Source: Streptomyces sp. NBC_01267
GTDB lineage: Bacteria; Actinomycetota; Actinomycetes; Streptomycetales; Streptomycetaceae
DNA length: 64,000 nucleotides
Direction: 5' to 3'
NCBI RefSeq assembly: GCF_036241575.1
Contig: NZ_CP108455.1
Span: 7,113,001 to 7,177,000, forward strand
Shown here in pieces: positions 61,463 to 64,000 of the stretch (position 1 is the stretch's first letter; each line of letters begins with the position of its first letter). Below the pieces are notes generated by a model. The model was not told the DNA's origin. It saw only the letters and a list, made by a program, of their open reading frames with translations, and ran no database searches. The translations under genes were made by a program, and so were the position numbers.

Positions 61463-63093
61463 TACTGCGCGGCCCCGATCGTTGCGGCCCACGGGTAGTA
61501 CAGCTGGGCGATCCCGGTTGCCGCCCCCGATATCCGGTTGCCGAGGAAGACCGAGTAAGGCGCTTCGTACAGCGGGATGATCGGCAGCTCGCGCACGGTG
61601 ATGCGCTGGAGTTCGGCGGTCAGCTCCGCGCGGCGCGCCGGGTCGGGCTCGGCGTTCGCCTTGTCGAAGAGGGCGTCGAACTCGGCGTTGGACCAGTTGC
61701 CGTAGTTGCCGAAGTCGCCGGTGCGCAGGTACTGGTAGAACTCCAGCGGGTCGGGCGTGTTGTCGTACCCGTTGGTGATGACGAGGTCCAGTCCCTTACG
61801 GGCGCCGGGGTCGACGAAGATGCTGGTGTACGCGTCCGGGGCAACGGCCTTCAGCCGGACGTCGAGGCCGATCTGCTTGCCCGCCGCCTGGACGGCATTG
61901 GCCACGACACTGATCTCCGGGGTCATCGAGCTGGTGACGACGGTGACCTTGTGACCGGTGGCACCGGCCTCGGTGATCAGCTTCTTCGCGGCGGCCACGT
62001 CGTACACGGGCTCGGGAAGTTGCTTGAAGTACTCGTCGGCCTTCTTCTTGGGCGTCAGCGCCCAGGCGCCGCGCGCGGCGGGTGCCTTCGAGGGAACGCC
62101 GATGCCGCCGGCGGCAGCTTTGATGATGTTCTTGCGGTCGATGGCCATGGAGAGCGCCTGGCGGACCTTGAGGTTGCCGAGCGTGCCCTTGAGGTTGAGC
62201 ACGGCGAGATCGGAGGCCCCCGTGTTGGGCCCGAAGTACAACTTGCCCTTCGAGCTGGTGCGCAGCTGGTTGAAGGCGGAGGAGGGCACCAGGTAGCCGC
62301 CGTCGGCCGTGCCGGACAGGAAGGCGTTGGTGCGGGCGGACGGGTCCTCGGTGAAGGTGAACTTCACGGTGCCGGTCTTGGGAGTCAGCGACCGGTCCCA
62401 GTAGGCGTTGTTCTTCTTCAGGGTGATGCTGTCGCCCTGCGCCCAGTGGTCGAGCTTGTAGGGGCCGGTGCAGTCGACGCCTCCCTTGGGACCGCCGTAT
62501 GCCTTCCCGGCCTTGGCCAGGTAGGCGGCGCTCTCGATGGTGCCGGGGGACGCGGCCATGAGTTCGTTGAGGAGCACGTCGGGCTTGCTGAGCCGGATCG
62601 TCACCTCCAGGGGACCGCTCTTCCTGATGGAGGAGACGTTCTTGAAGGTGGAGCCCCACGGGGAGCCGGTGGCCGGATTCATCTGGCGTTTGAGGGAGGC
62701 GACCACGTCGTCCGCCGTCATGGTCGAACCGTCGTGGAACTTCACACCCGGCCGCAGGGTGTACACCCAGGTCTTCGGGTCCGGGTTCGTGTACTTCACG
62801 GCCAGCCCGGGTGCGATCTTCATGTCGGGGGTGACCCGGAGCAACTGCTCACACACGTTGGCGAGCACGGTGTTCGGCGGGTAGTCGTAGGCGAGGGCGT
62901 AGTCGAGCGTGTACGGCTCGGCGTACAGCGACCAGGTGAAGGAGTCGAGAGACCCCTTCGCCGCCGGGGAGTTCGGCGTGACGGTGTAGGCGGGGGCGGC
63001 ACTGCCGCCGTTCCGCGACGTCGTCGCGCCGGAGCAGCCGGCGGCGGCCGCGATGACGGCGGAACAGGCGAGCAGCGCGGTGGTTCTGGACAT
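61462..63093 (-). CDS. ABC transporter substrate-binding lipoprotein (family 5)
   Basis: 543 residues from ATG 63093 (a TTG two codons earlier is possible). The lipoprotein signal has lipobox AAGC with C20. The family 5 signature region is VYTLRPGVKFHDGSTMTADD, giving specificity to peptides, opines, nickel or other small ligands. It is first gene of the importer operon. Twin palindromes between it and the divergent LacI-type gene suggest substrate-induced control. Confidence 0.93.
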   Translation of the reverse strand: MSRTTALLACSAVIAAAAGCSGATTSRNGGSAAPAYTVTPNSPAAKGSLDSFTWSLYAEPYTLDYALAYDYPPNTVLANVCEQLLRVTPDMKIAPGLAVKYTNPDPKTWVYTLRPGVKFHDGSTMTADDVVASLKRQMNPATGSPWGSTFKNVSSIRKSGPLEVTIRLSKPDVLLNELMAASPGTIESAAYLAKAGKAYGGPKGGVDCTGPYKLDHWAQGDSITLKKNNAYWDRSLTPKTGTVKFTFTEDPSARTNAFLSGTADGGYLVPSSAFNQLRTSSKGKLYFGPNTGASDLAVLNLKGTLGNLKVRQALSMAIDRKNIIKAAAGGIGVPSKAPAARGAWALTPKKKADEYFKQLPEPVYDVAAAKKLITEAGATGHKVTVVTSSMTPEISVVANAVQAAGKQIGLDVRLKAVAPDAYTSIFVDPGARKGLDLVITNGYDNTPDPLEFYQYLRTGDFGNYGNWSNAEFDALFDKANAEPDPARRAELTAELQRITVRELPIIPLYEAPYSVFLGNRISGAATGIAQLYYPWAATIGAAQ

Positions 63094-63158
63094 GCGCAAG
63101 AAGACCCACCCCTTTACGGGTGTAGTGACGGGCGCTGAGGGATGGGGTGAGTATTGAT

Positions 63159-63200
63159 GCGGGAACGTTCCCGCGCAAGGCTTTGCGGGAACGGTTTTGC
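63159..63200. promoter_or_regulatory. Two LacI-type operator sites between the importer operon and the regulator gene
   Basis: GCGGGAACGTTCCCGC (63159-63174) is a perfect 16-bp palindrome. GCGGGAACGGTTTTGC (63185-63200) repeats its left half exactly, with a degenerate right half. The centres are 26 bp apart. CG/GT-centred GGGAACGTTCCC sites are typical of LacI-family binding. Confidence 0.78.
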
Positions 63201-63229
63201 TGAGGTCGCGGGGGTGGCAGCATCAGCGC

Positions 63230-64000
63230 ATGACTTCAACTCCCCAACGCGGCGCCAGCACTTCACGGACCGCCCCGCCCCGTGTCCGTCTCGTTGATGT
63301 GGCCCGCGAGGCGGGCCTCTCCAAAACCACCGTCTCGGCGGCCCTCAACGGCACCGGACGGCTCTCGCCGGCCGTCCGGGAGAAGGCCAGGGAGACCGCG
63401 CGCAGGATGGGGTACCGGCCCAACGCGACCGCCCGGCAACTGCGTGCGGGGCGGGCCCGGTTGATCGGTTACGTCGTGGGGGAGTTCGCCTGGCGCCCGT
63501 GGACGTATCTGGAATCGCCGTACTTCGCCCAGCTGACCAGCGCCACGGCGGCTTCCGCACTCAGACACGGATACGCCCTGGTGATGCTGCCCGCGGGATC
63601 GCTGCACAGCGAGTGGGCCGACCTGCCTCTCGAAGCGGTGGTGGTTGCCGATCCGGTCGACCACCGGGTGGTGGACGATCTGCTTGCCGCCCGTATCCCC
63701 GTCGTCAGCGACGGCTCGGTGGACGGCAGACCGGGAGCCCACTGGGTGGACGTCGACGCCGAGGAGGCGGTCCACGGCACCCTGGAGCATCTGGCGGCGC
63801 AGGGCGCGCGGCGGACAGCGCTCGTGATGTCCGGCAGTACCACCCGCTTCCACCGGGAGGTGCTGACCGCCTACCGGGACTGGTGTGCCGCGCGTGGCTG
63901 CACGCCCCGGGTGACCGTCACCGACGACGCCGGAAACGGCCCGGCCGTCCGGGCGGTGGAGAGTGCGCTGACGGCCGCCGAGCGGCCCGACGCCCTCTTC
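63230..64000 (+). CDS. LacI-family regulator, 5' part (3' end outside window)
   Basis: 257 codons from ATG 63230 with no stop before the window ends. The HTH is RLVDVAREAGLSKTTVSAAL, with hinge ARQLRAGRARLIGYVVGEF; the sensor domain is present up to about its second lobe. It is divergent from the peptide/nickel-type importer operon, whose promoter region carries two operator-like palindromes, so it is the likely local repressor. Confidence 0.92.
   Translation, partial: MTSTPQRGASTSRTAPPRVRLVDVAREAGLSKTTVSAALNGTGRLSPAVREKARETARRMGYRPNATARQLRAGRARLIGYVVGEFAWRPWTYLESPYFAQLTSATAASALRHGYALVMLPAGSLHSEWADLPLEAVVVADPVDHRVVDDLLAARIPVVSDGSVDGRPGAHWVDVDAEEAVHGTLEHLAAQGARRTALVMSGSTTRFHREVLTAYRDWCAARGCTPRVTVTDDAGNGPAVRAVESALTAAERPDALF

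Overview
The window is high-GC actinobacterial DNA. Very GC-rich third codon positions, GTG/TTG starts, dense start-stop overlaps, a conservon (cvn) operon and a hopanoid cluster in the order known from Streptomyces coelicolor all point to a Streptomyces chromosome, probably an arm or near-arm region rich in catabolic genes. The first and last genes are cut by the window edges. No phage, insertion sequence, CRISPR array, rRNA or polyketide/NRPS gene was seen. One tRNA-Pro(GGG) is present.

Region 1 (1-2310) holds the end of a family 2 glycosyltransferase and a two-gene polysaccharide-export ABC transporter, closed by a strong terminator. Region 2 (about 2390-15200) is a hopanoid operon: hpnC, hpnD, hpnE, a polyprenyl diphosphate synthase, squalene-hopene cyclase, hpnG, hpnH, dxs and an hpnO-like aminotransferase. 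An XRE-cupin regulator and a tiny membrane protein follow. Where S. coelicolor carries a second ispG between hpnH and dxs, this window has only a 43-codon remnant that still reads like the IspG N-terminus.

Region 3 (15242-18467) has a tyrosine phosphatase, an SGNH hydrolase and a metallo-beta-lactamase-fold hydrolase. Region 4 (18562-27503) is a LacI-controlled mannoside utilisation operon: an ABC importer, a GH5-like glycosidase and a GH38 alpha-mannosidase. Region 5 (27516-33938) has a DMT-type transporter, a nitrilase-family amidohydrolase and a conservon (cvnABCD) with a fifth, GAF-domain gene.

Region 6 (33904-52839) looks like a glycoprotein or glycosaminoglycan scavenging locus. On the minus strand are DUF2264, a PL8 polysaccharide lyase, an M60 peptidase, a LacI regulator and a 2-hydroxyacid dehydrogenase. 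On the plus strand are an Lpl-type importer, an M1 peptidase, a beta-helix/discoidin protein and a Gfo/Idh/MocA oxidoreductase, followed by a minus-strand split transketolase. A shared 12-bp element (GTAGTAAGCGGT) before both arms suggests a common regulator. A broken copy of the M60 C-terminus lies between the PL8 and DUF2264 genes.

Region 7 (53152-57767), beyond the tRNA, is a Rieske oxygenase system: oxygenase, a 60-residue CHC protein, a reductase, an IclR regulator and a divergent FAD-dependent oxidoreductase. Region 8 (57830-64000) is a five-gene oligopeptide/nickel-type ABC importer with a divergent LacI-type regulator running off the end. The intergenic region holds a 16-bp perfect palindrome and a degenerate second copy.
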